Below are positions 17,065 to 24,100 of a stretch of 28,668 bases of DNA, piece by piece; position 1 is the first letter of the stretch; each line of letters opens with the position of its first letter. The stretch spans positions 1-28,668 of IMG/VR virus record IMGVR_UViG_3300020469_000193. One strand, given 5' to 3'. This DNA comes from a virus. The notes beneath the pieces were generated by a model that was given only the letters and a program-made list of their open reading frames with translations, was not told the origin of the DNA and ran no database searches. A program made the position numbers and the translations under genes.

Positions 17065-17280
17065 ATGAATACATTTAAACAGTTAAGAGAGAAAATAAAT
17101 AAGGGCATGCCGCCAGGTGAGCATGTCTATGATAAGAAGTTCGGCAAAGTCGAGCTTATGATTCATAAAGAAAAAAACATGTTTACTGTTTATATTGACC
17201 GCGAAAAGCTCGATACCTATAAGACTCAGAAAGAAGCTGAGAAAATGGGGAAAGAGTTTATAAAGCAATATAAAGGATAA
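17065..17280 (+). CDS. Small basic prohead protein, possibly gp68-like
   Basis: A 71-aa basic protein. The MNTFKQLREKI start resembles many small T4-like virion/prohead proteins. The rest (GEHVYDKKFGKVELMIHKEKNMFTVYIDREKLDTYKTQKEAEKMGKEFIKQYKG) looks like two short strands followed by a helix. Its place between genes 67 and 21 is where T4 carries gene 68 (141 aa), a prohead core protein, and marine T4-like phages have a short gene annotated as 68 there. I infer gp68-like function from position rather than a firm sequence match. I see no ribosome site in the 20 bases upstream, and the late octamer lies 5 bases before the ATG. The gene ends 3 bases before gene 21. Confidence 0.65.
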   Translation: MNTFKQLREKINKGMPPGEHVYDKKFGKVELMIHKEKNMFTVYIDREKLDTYKTQKEAEKMGKEFIKQYKG

Positions 17281-17283
17281 GAA

Positions 17284-17943
17284 ATGAAACTGATTGCAGA
17301 ATATAACGACCAAAATATTGAAGTGATTACTGAAGCCAGAAAAGATGGCGGCACGAATCATTTTATTGAAGGCATTTTTATGCAGTCAGAAGCAAAGAAT
17401 AGAAACGGACGTATTTATCCCAGACCTATCATGGAAAAGGCGGTCGACAAATACGTTACTGAACAGGTTTCCAAGAACAGAGCGGTCGGTGAATTAAATC
17501 ACCCAGAAGGACCAACTGTTAACTTGGATAAAGTATCTCACAAGATCACGGAACTTAATTGGAAGGGAAATGATGTTGTGGGTAAGGCACAAATTTTAGA
17601 CACTCCTATGGGTAATATTGTAAAAGGTTTATTAAATGGTGGTGTTCAACTTGGTGTCTCAACTCGTGGTATGGGTAGCCTTGAGCAAAAAAATAATGCT
17701 ATGTACGTCAAAGACGACTTTGTTCTTAATACGGTTGATATCGTACAAGATCCATCTGCTCCGACAGCTTTTGTCAATGGAATCATGGAAGGTGTAGAGT
17801 GGGTTTGGAACAATGGTGTTATAGAAGCTCAAGTAATTGAAAATATGGAGACTGAAATTAAAAAAGCTCCACGCGCTGATCTCTATGAGACTCAGACTCG
17901 TGAGTTCAAGAATTTCCTCTCGTTAATGAAACGTAACTTATAA
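17284..17943 (+). CDS. gp21: Prohead core protease gp21
   Basis: A 219-aa T4-type prohead protease (T4 gp21 212 aa). The core GIFMQSEAKNRNGRIYPRPIM, the catalytic histidine H73 in GELNHPEGPTVN and the catalytic serine S126 in QLGVSTRGMG match the family's serine-protease active site. VDIVQDPSAPTAFVNGI is a further conserved block. The enzyme sits inside the prohead, cuts itself, the scaffold gp22, core proteins gp67/68 and the capsid protein gp23 after Glu in the pattern (Ile/Leu)-x-Glu, and so triggers head maturation. The protein itself has such sites (LIAE near the N-terminus, LYE near the C-terminus). It starts 3 bases after the small basic gene and is followed by gene 22. Confidence 0.94.
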   Translation: MKLIAEYNDQNIEVITEARKDGGTNHFIEGIFMQSEAKNRNGRIYPRPIMEKAVDKYVTEQVSKNRAVGELNHPEGPTVNLDKVSHKITELNWKGNDVVGKAQILDTPMGNIVKGLLNGGVQLGVSTRGMGSLEQKNNAMYVKDDFVLNTVDIVQDPSAPTAFVNGIMEGVEWVWNNGVIEAQVIENMETEIKKAPRADLYETQTREFKNFLSLMKRNL

Positions 17944-17956
17944 TAAGGAGATCAAC

Positions 17957-18895
17957 ATGGCTGATCAAATCGACCAGGATGTAGAGCTCGACGAGGAAAT
18001 CGAAGAAGCTCACGATCCAGCAAACGCAGAAGCACAATCTGTTGCCTCTGTTGATGCCGCCGAAGATAAAGGCCCTAAAGCTAAAAAGCGTAAGGGTGAC
18101 AAGGATGCCGGCGATAAAGCACCTATTCCTGCCGCAACAAAAGCAGCTGCTCCACAAGCAGAGTCTATCGATTTTAATGGGGACTTCAGTGAAGACTTGA
18201 ACGCTCTAGTGGAATCTGAGGCAACACTCAGCGATGAGTTTAAAGCCAAAACAGCTGTAATTTTTGAAGCTGCAGTAAAATCAAAACTTTCTGAAGAGAT
18301 CACTCGGTTAGAATCAGAATATGCTACTCAACTTGATGAGGAAGTATCTTCTATGAAAACTGATATGGTCGAGAAAGTTGATAGCTACCTCAACTATGTT
18401 GTTGAGAACTGGATGGAAGAAAATAAACTTGCGATTCAATCAGGTCTTCGTACCGAAATCGCAGAAGGTTTCATGGGTAAGTTGAAAGACTTGTTTACTG
18501 AATCTTATGTGGAAGTTCCAGAATCCAAAGTAGACCTCGTTGACGAACTTGCTACTGCAAACGAAGAACTTGAAGAAGACTTCAATAACGCTGTTGCTAA
18601 ATCAATTGAGCTTCAAGAAGAGTTAGAAACATATAAGCGTGAAGCGATCATTCGTGAAGCGTCAAAGGATCTGGCTGAAACTCAAGTAGAAAAACTAAAG
18701 TCACTGGTTGAATCCATCGATTTTGAAGATGAAGACACTTTTGCTTCAAAAGTATCTACCATCAAAGAATCATATTTTAAACAGCAAGCTGCTGAATCTG
18801 TAATTTCTGATGACACTTCTGAAGAAGCAATCGAAGAAGAAGTATCAGACACTATGGCTCAGTATATTGCTGCAATCCGTAAAAATAAACACTAA
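17957..18895 (+). CDS. gp22: Prohead scaffold (core) protein gp22
   Basis: A 312-aa, highly charged, Glu/Ala/Lys-rich protein, mostly helical, of the T4 gp22 kind (269 aa). The first 60 residues are disordered and of mixed charge (AKKRKGDKDAGDK). Residues about 75-270 form long helices with coiled-coil spacing, including LNYVVENWMEENKLAIQSGLRTEIAEGFMGKLKDLF, the most conserved stretch in scaffold homologues. The end, DTMAQYIAAIRKNKH, is typical of the family. It forms the inner scaffold around which gp23 assembles and is later cut to peptides by gp21. It lies between protease and capsid genes in the same operon, with an AAGGAG ribosome site before its ATG. Confidence 0.93.
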   Translation: MADQIDQDVELDEEIEEAHDPANAEAQSVASVDAAEDKGPKAKKRKGDKDAGDKAPIPAATKAAAPQAESIDFNGDFSEDLNALVESEATLSDEFKAKTAVIFEAAVKSKLSEEITRLESEYATQLDEEVSSMKTDMVEKVDSYLNYVVENWMEENKLAIQSGLRTEIAEGFMGKLKDLFTESYVEVPESKVDLVDELATANEELEEDFNNAVAKSIELQEELETYKREAIIREASKDLAETQVEKLKSLVESIDFEDEDTFASKVSTIKESYFKQQAAESVISDDTSEEAIEEEVSDTMAQYIAAIRKNKH

Positions 18896-18910
18896 GTAGG
18901 AGATCCTATA

Positions 18911-20230
18911 ATGGAAACTTATGATCGTCTCGTAGAGAAATGGTCTCCGGTTCTGAATGAATCATCAGCCGGCGATATCTCTGACGCACACCGTAAAGCT
19001 GTAACCGCAGTTGTACTGGAAAACACTGAAAAAGCTCTTCGCGAAGAGCGTAGTCAAGCAAACTTCTTGTCAGAAGCTTCACCTGCAACATCATCAGGTA
19101 ACTCTTCTGTTGCTAACTGGGACCCAGTCCTTATCTCACTTGTACGTCGTGCAATGCCGAACATGATGGCATACGATGTATGCGGTGTTCAGCCAATGGC
19201 CGGTCCAACAGGCTTGATCTTCGCAATGAAGTCACGCTATGGCACAGGTACAACTGGTGCAACTGAAGCATTGTTCAACGAAGCAGATACCACATACGCT
19301 GGTGACTCAGGTGCCACACAATCAGCAAGCCCATCAGGCTTGTCTGGTTTGACAGATACCGACAATGACTCAACTATCGATGACTCACGTGGTTCAAACC
19401 CAACATTCGGTACAGGTACAACTACTGCTGAAGCAGAACTTTCAGGTGCATTCCGTAACATGGGCTTCACCATTGAAAAGCAAACTGTTACTGCGAAGTC
19501 ACGTGCATTGAAAGCAGAATACAGCTTGGAACTAGCACAAGACCTTAAAGCGATCCACGGTTTGGACGCTGAGACAGAATTGTCAAACATTCTGTCAACA
19601 GAGATCTTGGCTGAAATCAACCGTGAAGTTATCAGAACAATTAACGGTCAAGCTAAAACTGGTGCTGGTACAGCTAACACAGCAATCAACGGTATCTTTG
19701 ACTTGTCAACAGATGCTGATGGTCGTTGGTCAGTAGAAAAATTCAAAGGTCTGCACGTACAGTTGGATCGTGAAGCTAACACAATCGCGAAAGAAACACG
19801 TCGCGGTAAAGGTAACTTCATCATCTGTTCATCAGACGTTGCTTCAGCTTTGGCTGCTGCAGGTACTTTGGATTATGCTCCAGCATTATCAACTAACTTG
19901 AATGTAGATGATACAGGCAACACATTTGCCGGTGTTATCAATGGTCGCATGAGAGTATACATCGATCCATATGCAACTGCTGATTATATCACAGTAGGTT
20001 ATAAGGGTACTAACCCATATGACGCCGGTGTATTCTATTGCCCATACGTACCGCTAACTATGGTACGTGCAGTTGGTGAGAATGACTTCCAGCCAAAAAT
20101 CGGCTTCAAAACTCGTTACGGTATGGCCGCAAATCCATTCGTACCTGGTGCGATTTCGAACAATGGTTTGGGTACTGCTCGTTCTAACCAGTACTACAGA
20201 ATCTTCCGCGTGGATAACATTCTACAATAA
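18911..20230 (+). CDS. gp23: Major capsid protein precursor gp23
   Basis: A 439-aa major capsid protein (T4 gp23 is 521 aa; marine relatives are shorter). Recognisable blocks are NWDPVLISLVRRAMPNMMAYDVCGVQPM and GPTGLIFAMKSRYG, then FRNMGFTIEKQTVTAKSRALKAEYSLELAQDLKAIHGLDAETEL, EINREVIRTI, and near the end YKGTNPYDAGVFYCPYVPL and KIGFKTRYGM. The fold is HK97-like; the N-terminal part acts as a scaffold-facing propeptide. A likely gp21 cut is after E55 in FLSE-A. Codons shift to AAC, TTC, TTG and GGT, unlike the AT-rich usage of the accessory genes, as expected for the most abundant virion protein. No gene 24 (vertex paralogue) follows; a strong terminator does. Confidence 0.97.
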   Translation: METYDRLVEKWSPVLNESSAGDISDAHRKAVTAVVLENTEKALREERSQANFLSEASPATSSGNSSVANWDPVLISLVRRAMPNMMAYDVCGVQPMAGPTGLIFAMKSRYGTGTTGATEALFNEADTTYAGDSGATQSASPSGLSGLTDTDNDSTIDDSRGSNPTFGTGTTTAEAELSGAFRNMGFTIEKQTVTAKSRALKAEYSLELAQDLKAIHGLDAETELSNILSTEILAEINREVIRTINGQAKTGAGTANTAINGIFDLSTDADGRWSVEKFKGLHVQLDREANTIAKETRRGKGNFIICSSDVASALAAAGTLDYAPALSTNLNVDDTGNTFAGVINGRMRVYIDPYATADYITVGYKGTNPYDAGVFYCPYVPLTMVRAVGENDFQPKIGFKTRYGMAANPFVPGAISNNGLGTARSNQYYRIFRVDNILQ

Positions 20231-20254
20231 GAATCGGATTAACCGATCGAAACT

Positions 20255-20280
20255 AAGGGCGCTTCGGCGCCCTTTTTTTT
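20255..20280 (+). terminator. Strong intrinsic terminator after gene 23
   Basis: AAGGGCGC (20255-20262) pairs with GCGCCCTT (20267-20274) around the very stable tetraloop TTCG, followed by a T run to 20280. It ends the head operon. The stop of the antisense oxygenase gene overlaps the T run, so from the other strand the same stem may also stop that message, though less well, since only a short T run (AGTTT) follows there. Confidence 0.93.
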
Positions 20281-20944
20281 AATTCTCGTATCCTATTTCC
20301 CAATTACTTTGTTGATCAAAAACATCCCCTATAACCGTATATTGTTTATGAGAATTTGGGATCGGGTGAGATTCTTCATCCATTGATGATAATTTAACAT
20401 GGCCATTATTTAAAGGATCTACATATATAAACCAGCCCGTGATAATATATTTAGTGCGTTCTTCACTTATTTGACCGACGTGAGGATGAGTAAACTCAGC
20501 TGGCCAAATAAGGGTATTTCCTATTGTAGCTTCTGCAGTGTAATCTTGTTCTGGAAAATGAGTGCCGCCGTTAGGAACGTCATTTAAATAAGTCATAAAA
20601 ACAAAACAGCGGTATGGAATAAACACATCTCTTTCGTAATGTACTTGTTTAAATCCTTGGCCTGGCTTGTATTTTTGTACATTAGCCATTTCTAAAGTAA
20701 AATTAGATACTTTCGCTTTTTCTGCGAATTTGTATATTTCAGGCATAATAGAATCAAAATATTTTGTCCAAAGCTTTGTAAAATCAAGTTTAGTAAAAGA
20801 ACAATCCATGCTGTCTTTTATATGAGGCTGAACTTTATCAGAAGATAATCCGGGTGAAGTTTCTACAGCACCATGCTCAAAAACTCTGATAACATTTTTA
20901 CAAAGTTGTTCATCTATTTTAAATGATTTGATCCAGTTATTCAT
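20279..20944 (-). CDS. 2-oxoglutarate/Fe(II)-dependent oxygenase (P4H-like), antisense
   Basis: A 221-aa oxygenase, the only convincing minus-strand gene. The start at 20944 is chosen because a GAGGAG ribosome site lies just before it, while the longer frame would run through the divergent gene at 20997. The core (about residues 85-175) shows KYKPGQGFKQVHYERD with H102-x-E104 in place of the commoner H-x-D, YRCFVFMTYLNDVPNGGTHFP, then WPAEFTHPHVGQ with distal H155, and K165 ten residues later in TKYIITGWF for 2OG binding. This is the P4H-like subfamily often seen in marine T4-like phages. The substrate is unknown: a phage or host protein residue, or a sugar. It sits as an insert between gene 23 and the recombination genes, convergent with gene 23. 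Confidence 0.85.
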   Translation of the reverse strand: MNNWIKSFKIDEQLCKNVIRVFEHGAVETSPGLSSDKVQPHIKDSMDCSFTKLDFTKLWTKYFDSIMPEIYKFAEKAKVSNFTLEMANVQKYKPGQGFKQVHYERDVFIPYRCFVFMTYLNDVPNGGTHFPEQDYTAEATIGNTLIWPAEFTHPHVGQISEERTKYIITGWFIYVDPLNNGHVKLSSMDEESHPIPNSHKQYTVIGDVFDQQSNWEIGYEN

Positions 20945-20965
20945 AAAATACTCCTCATAATGTAT

Positions 20966-20973
20966 TATAAATA
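20966..20973 (+). promoter_or_regulatory. T4-type late promoter (TATAAATA) before the tail-tube-fold gene
   Basis: An exact late octamer in the 52-base divergent gap between the antisense oxygenase and the gene at 20997. The predicted start is near 20979, giving an 18-base leader with GGAG at 20986-20989. Readthrough could carry late transcription into uvsY and uvsW. Confidence 0.77.
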
Positions 20974-20996
20974 TAGTCAACCTATGGAGACTATTT

Positions 20997-21545
20997 ATGC
21001 CTGAATTAAATCCAAGCGTTAAAGTTAATGTTTCAGATGTCACACCCACAAGCGGGTTAAATAACTTGAATCTATTACAACCTAATGCGTTTAAATTAAT
21101 TATAGATAGAAAGAACTTTTCAAATTTAGAGTTCTTTGCACAAGCTGTAATACATCCCGATATTTCTGTTCAAGCTGCAGATGTAGCGTATCAAAGAATT
21201 AGTAGTATAGCGATGGCCGGTGATAAGCTAACATTTGGCGAATTATCTGCTATGATTATATTAGATGAAAATCTTAATTCTTATATTGAAATGTACAATT
21301 GGGTGAACAGATTAGTAGAATCAAATGACAGAACGCCGATCAATAGAGATGTTGCAAAACCTCCTACTTATTGCGATATCACTCTTAGTATATTGTCAAG
21401 CCACAATAATCAAACCCGAAAAGTTAAATATATAGACTGTGTACCTACCGGTCTTGGTAACATTTCTTTCGAATCTACGAGTGGCGGTGAGGCGTTTATA
21501 ACTTATCCAGCGAACTTTAGATTTTCTTACTTTGAAATTGAATAA
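20997..21545 (+). CDS. Tail-tube-fold virion protein (gp19/gp54-like; gp3 tail completion is an alternative)
   Basis: A 182-aa protein with the plan of T4-type tail-tube relatives: LLQPNAFKLIIDRKNFSNLEFFAQAVIHPDIS (strand, then the FFxQxVxxPxxS motif), AMAGDKLTFGELSAMIILDENLNSYIEMYNWVNRL (the GDxLxFxxLxxxxxxDExxxxYxxxxxW pattern), and a closing TYPANFRFSYFEIE strand. Those patterns occur in tube-like proteins of the baseplate-tube interface. In marine T4-like genomes the slot between genes 23 and uvsY is, as I recall, annotated as gene 3, the tail completion/sheath stabiliser, and the length (T4 gp3 176 aa) would fit. I cannot choose between these by eye. It has its own late promoter and a GGAG ribosome site, consistent with a virion protein. 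Confidence 0.62.
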   Translation: MPELNPSVKVNVSDVTPTSGLNNLNLLQPNAFKLIIDRKNFSNLEFFAQAVIHPDISVQAADVAYQRISSIAMAGDKLTFGELSAMIILDENLNSYIEMYNWVNRLVESNDRTPINRDVAKPPTYCDITLSILSSHNNQTRKVKYIDCVPTGLGNISFESTSGGEAFITYPANFRFSYFEIE

Positions 21546-21562
21546 ACTTAGGATTATATATC

Positions 21563-22006
21563 ATGAATTTAGAAGAAATACTGGGCCAGTGGTCCATAGA
21601 ATGTGTTATAGATAAAGTTAGTTTAGACGAAACATCAAGACAAACTCCGGTTTTACACGCTAAATATTTACAACTATTAACACACGCGAAGCTTATGTTA
21701 AAACGAGCAGAAGCTTCTCAGAAAGTATTACTAAAAAATAAATGGCTTTATTACAATGGTAAGTTAGATCAAGCTGCTATTGAGAATTTTGGTTGGGACC
21801 CAGATCCTTTCGATGGACTAAAAGTTCTGAAAGGTGAAATGGATTATTATTATGACTCAGATCCTGATATTCAGAAATCAGAAGAAAAAATTCAATACTA
21901 TAAAACTATTATTGAAACTCTTACTGAAATTGTAACGAGTTTAAACTGGAGACATCAGACAATTGGTAATATTATAAGATGGAAACAATTTGAAGCAGGT
22001 GGCTAG
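21563..22006 (+). CDS. uvsY: Recombination mediator UvsY
   Basis: A 147-aa homologue of T4 UvsY (137 aa). The first part, LEEILGQWSIECVIDKVSLDETSRQTPVLHAKYLQLL, and the Lys-rich middle KLMLKRAEASQKVLLKNKWLYYNGKL are clearly UvsY-like, followed by a helical C-terminal region (SEEKIQYYKTIIETLTEIVTSLNWRHQTIGNIIRWKQFEAG). UvsY is a hexamer that binds single-stranded DNA and loads the UvsX recombinase onto gp32-coated strands. The stop TAG (22004-22006) overlaps the GTG start of uvsW, so the two are translationally coupled. uvsX is not in this window. Confidence 0.93.
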   Translation: MNLEEILGQWSIECVIDKVSLDETSRQTPVLHAKYLQLLTHAKLMLKRAEASQKVLLKNKWLYYNGKLDQAAIENFGWDPDPFDGLKVLKGEMDYYYDSDPDIQKSEEKIQYYKTIIETLTEIVTSLNWRHQTIGNIIRWKQFEAGG

Positions 22007-23496
22007 TGGAAGATTTATCGGTAAAACTTAATAACTATAGTATGTTAAACATAGATTGTGATCGTGGAATAGCTCAAGAGCTTTCCGATTACTTCTCATT
22101 CTTTGTTCCTGGATATAAGTTTATGCCAGCATATAAGAACAGAGTATGGGACGGTAAAATCCGTTTATTTAATAGCATAACCGGTGAGCTAAACGCGGGC
22201 CTGTTCGCTTATTTACAGAAATTTGCTCGAGAACGTAACTACACCGTTGGTCTTGAGGAAAGTCGATATGGACTACCTGCTCAGAAGGAACGTGTAACTC
22301 AATTCGACGAGTGGCTAAAGTTGGAAAAACTACCATTTGAGCCCAGAGAGTACCAGTACCGAGCAGCGGTGAAAGCGTTAGAAGAATGTCGGGCAATTCT
22401 GTTATCTCCTACAGGATCAGGTAAATCTTTTATTATTTATATGCTAGCCAAATATTGGTTACAAATGATTACTGAAGGCGTACAATATCCAAAGGCTGGA
22501 CGTGTTTTAGTTGTAGTACCGACTACTTCGTTAGTAGAACAAATGACAAATGATTTTGAAGAATATGGTCAAAATCCGAGAGGCATACATAAGATATATT
22601 CAGGAAAGGATAAAGAAAATATAGATTCTGCTATAGTAATTAGTACATGGCAGAGCATATATAAACTACCTAAAAAATGGTTCGAACAGTTTGGAATGGT
22701 AATAGGCGATGAATGCCATAATTTTAAGGCAAAGTCGTTATCGTCTATATTGAATAAAGCTACTGAAGCTAAATATAGATTCGGAACAACCGGAACTTTA
22801 GATGGAACGCAGACTCATAAACTTGTACTCGAAGGTTTATTTGGTCCGACATATAAAGTAACAACCACGAAAGAACTGCAAGATAATGATACCTTAGCAC
22901 CCCTTGATATAAAGGTTCTTTTACTCAACTATTCAGAAGAAGTGAGGAAGAATTTTGGAAAACAAACTTATCAAGATGAAATCGATTTTATCATTGGAAA
23001 CGATGCTCGTAACAGGCTCATTTGTAATTTGGCTATTGATGCTAACGGAAACACTTTGGTATTATTCAATCGTGTGGATGCTCATGGAAAACCCTTATTT
23101 GAAATGATAAATAGTAAAAGCAAAGAAGAAAGAAAAGTATTCTTTGTATCTGGTGAAGTAGCAACATCTGATCGCGAAGCTATAAGAAAAATTGTAGAAG
23201 GCCAAAAAGATGCTATCATTGTCGCTAGTCTTGGTACTTTCAGTACTGGTATTAACATACGGAACCTGCATAATATTATATTTGCAAGTCCCTCGAAATC
23301 ACAAATCAAAGTCCTACAATCGATTGGGCGAGGTTTACGGAAATCAGATAATGGACAGACTACTACGCTCTATGATGTAGCTGATGATTTACATTGGAAA
23401 AAACGTAACAATTTTACATTGATGCATTCGGCAGAACGTGTTAAGATTTATGAAAAAGAACAGTTTAAATTTAAAGTGATAAAGGTAGATATATGA
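22006..23496 (+). CDS. uvsW: Recombination DNA helicase UvsW
   Basis: A 496-aa SF2 helicase, near T4 UvsW (about 500 aa). The N-terminal domain (residues 1-100) matches T4 (SFFVPGYKFMPAYKNRVWDGKIRLF). Helicase motifs: Walker A SPTGSGKS at 134-141, motif Ia VVPTTSLVEQM, Walker B GDECH with D235-E236-C237-H238, motif III TTGTLD (261-266), FVSGEVATSDR, the ASLGTFSTGINIRNLHNIIFA segment, and motif VI QSIGRGLR at 438-445. It branch-migrates Holliday junctions, unwinds R-loops and helps change replication from origin-dependent to recombination-dependent modes. The start is GTG at 22006, next to the AGGTGG ribosome site inside uvsY. The end overlaps the following gene by 4 bases (ATGA). Confidence 0.95.
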   Translation: MEDLSVKLNNYSMLNIDCDRGIAQELSDYFSFFVPGYKFMPAYKNRVWDGKIRLFNSITGELNAGLFAYLQKFARERNYTVGLEESRYGLPAQKERVTQFDEWLKLEKLPFEPREYQYRAAVKALEECRAILLSPTGSGKSFIIYMLAKYWLQMITEGVQYPKAGRVLVVVPTTSLVEQMTNDFEEYGQNPRGIHKIYSGKDKENIDSAIVISTWQSIYKLPKKWFEQFGMVIGDECHNFKAKSLSSILNKATEAKYRFGTTGTLDGTQTHKLVLEGLFGPTYKVTTTKELQDNDTLAPLDIKVLLLNYSEEVRKNFGKQTYQDEIDFIIGNDARNRLICNLAIDANGNTLVLFNRVDAHGKPLFEMINSKSKEERKVFFVSGEVATSDREAIRKIVEGQKDAIIVASLGTFSTGINIRNLHNIIFASPSKSQIKVLQSIGRGLRKSDNGQTTTLYDVADDLHWKKRNNFTLMHSAERVKIYEKEQFKFKVIKVDI

Positions 23497-23951
23497 AAAA
23501 TGATCGTATAAGACAGTTTAGGCTTACTTCTGGTGCTGAAGTGCTTTGCGAAGTTTTGCAATGGGATGATGAAAATACTTCGGAAGTTGTAGTAAGACAT
23601 ATTTACGAAATTGATAAATATGATCATATACAGAAAGGTGTTAGAGTCTATTCTATAAAACCATATCTTTCTTTTCAGTATGGAGAAGAGCAAGTCTCTA
23701 GTTTAAATGCTGAGCAAATTATGATTACAGCATTACCTTCTGCAGAAATTATAGAGCAATATAAAGTTTCTATCTTAAATAATGCTAAAGAAGATCAAGA
23801 GCGCGTTGAAGATGAAGATCTTAATGACTTGCTATCAGATCGAGTACAAAAAATAAAAAAGTATCTCGATGGTTTGGATTTAGATTTAAATGATAGCGAA
23901 GGCGGTAATATTCTAATGTTTCCTGGTATGGATAAGAATAAGTTTCACTAG
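23493..23951 (+). CDS. Unknown protein with Sm-like N-terminal half, after uvsW
   Basis: A 152-aa protein of unknown function. The first half (FRLTSGAEVLCEVLQWDDENTSEVVVRHIYEI, then SIKPYLSFQYG and AEQIMITALPS) has the strand pattern of Sm/Hfq-like small beta barrels: Leu-x-Ser/Asn-Gly, an acidic turn, paired hydrophobic strands. The second half is helical and acidic (EDQERVEDEDLNDLLSDRVQKIKKYLDGLDLDLND) and ends in NILMFPGM. It overlaps uvsW by 4 bases (ATGA), so it is made with it. In other marine T4-like phages I recall similar small proteins after uvsW. An RNA- or DNA-binding helper role is only a guess. It is the last gene before the gene 55 promoter. Confidence 0.65.
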   Translation: MKNDRIRQFRLTSGAEVLCEVLQWDDENTSEVVVRHIYEIDKYDHIQKGVRVYSIKPYLSFQYGEEQVSSLNAEQIMITALPSAEIIEQYKVSILNNAKEDQERVEDEDLNDLLSDRVQKIKKYLDGLDLDLNDSEGGNILMFPGMDKNKFH

Positions 23952-24045
23952 TATACTATCCTCTCCTTAAAAGCTACTCTTTTATTATACACTGTTCTCC
24001 GGGTTTGTAAACCCATAAAACGCATAAAATAAATATTTTTTTCAG
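23952..24045. other. Non-coding leader region before gene 55 with inverted repeats
   Basis: This 149-base gap (23952-24100) is the longest non-coding stretch in the window. Besides the promoter listed next, it has the palindrome GGGTTTGTAAACCC (24001-24014) and a distant inverted repeat TACACTG (23988-23994) / CAGTGTA (24043-24049). The right arm touches the proposed -35 box. The palindrome lacks a T run, so I do not call it a terminator; it could be a protein-binding site. Confidence 0.4.
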
Positions 24046-24074
24046 TGTACAATAGTATTGACATGTGTTAGAAT
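24046..24074 (+). promoter_or_regulatory. Sigma70-like promoter of gene 55
   Basis: TGTACA (24046-24051, 4 of 6 to TTGACA), a 17-base spacer, then TAGAAT (24069-24074, 5 of 6 to TATAAT). Start expected near 24081, just before an AAGGA ribosome site (24085-24089). A perfect TTGACA at 24058 also exists but has no good -10 box at the right distance. A host-type promoter is expected for an early or middle gene such as 55. Confidence 0.5.
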
Positions 24075-24100
24075 ATATTAAATCAAGGAAAAATTTTGTT

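Noticed and set aside
19237-19620. A 127-aa minus-strand open frame in gene 23
   Set aside because: It is opposite the highly conserved capsid core, without signals; a shadow of biased codon use.
22434-22441. TATAAATA on the minus strand inside uvsW
   Set aside because: No minus-strand gene follows; chance occurrence in AT-rich DNA.
24001-24014. GGGTTTGTAAACCC as an intrinsic terminator
   Set aside because: The loop is tight and no T run follows; kept only as a possible binding site.
24065-24100. A GTG start for gene 55 twelve codons upstream
   Set aside because: It falls within the likely promoter; ATG 24101 has the ribosome site and aligns with T4 gp55.
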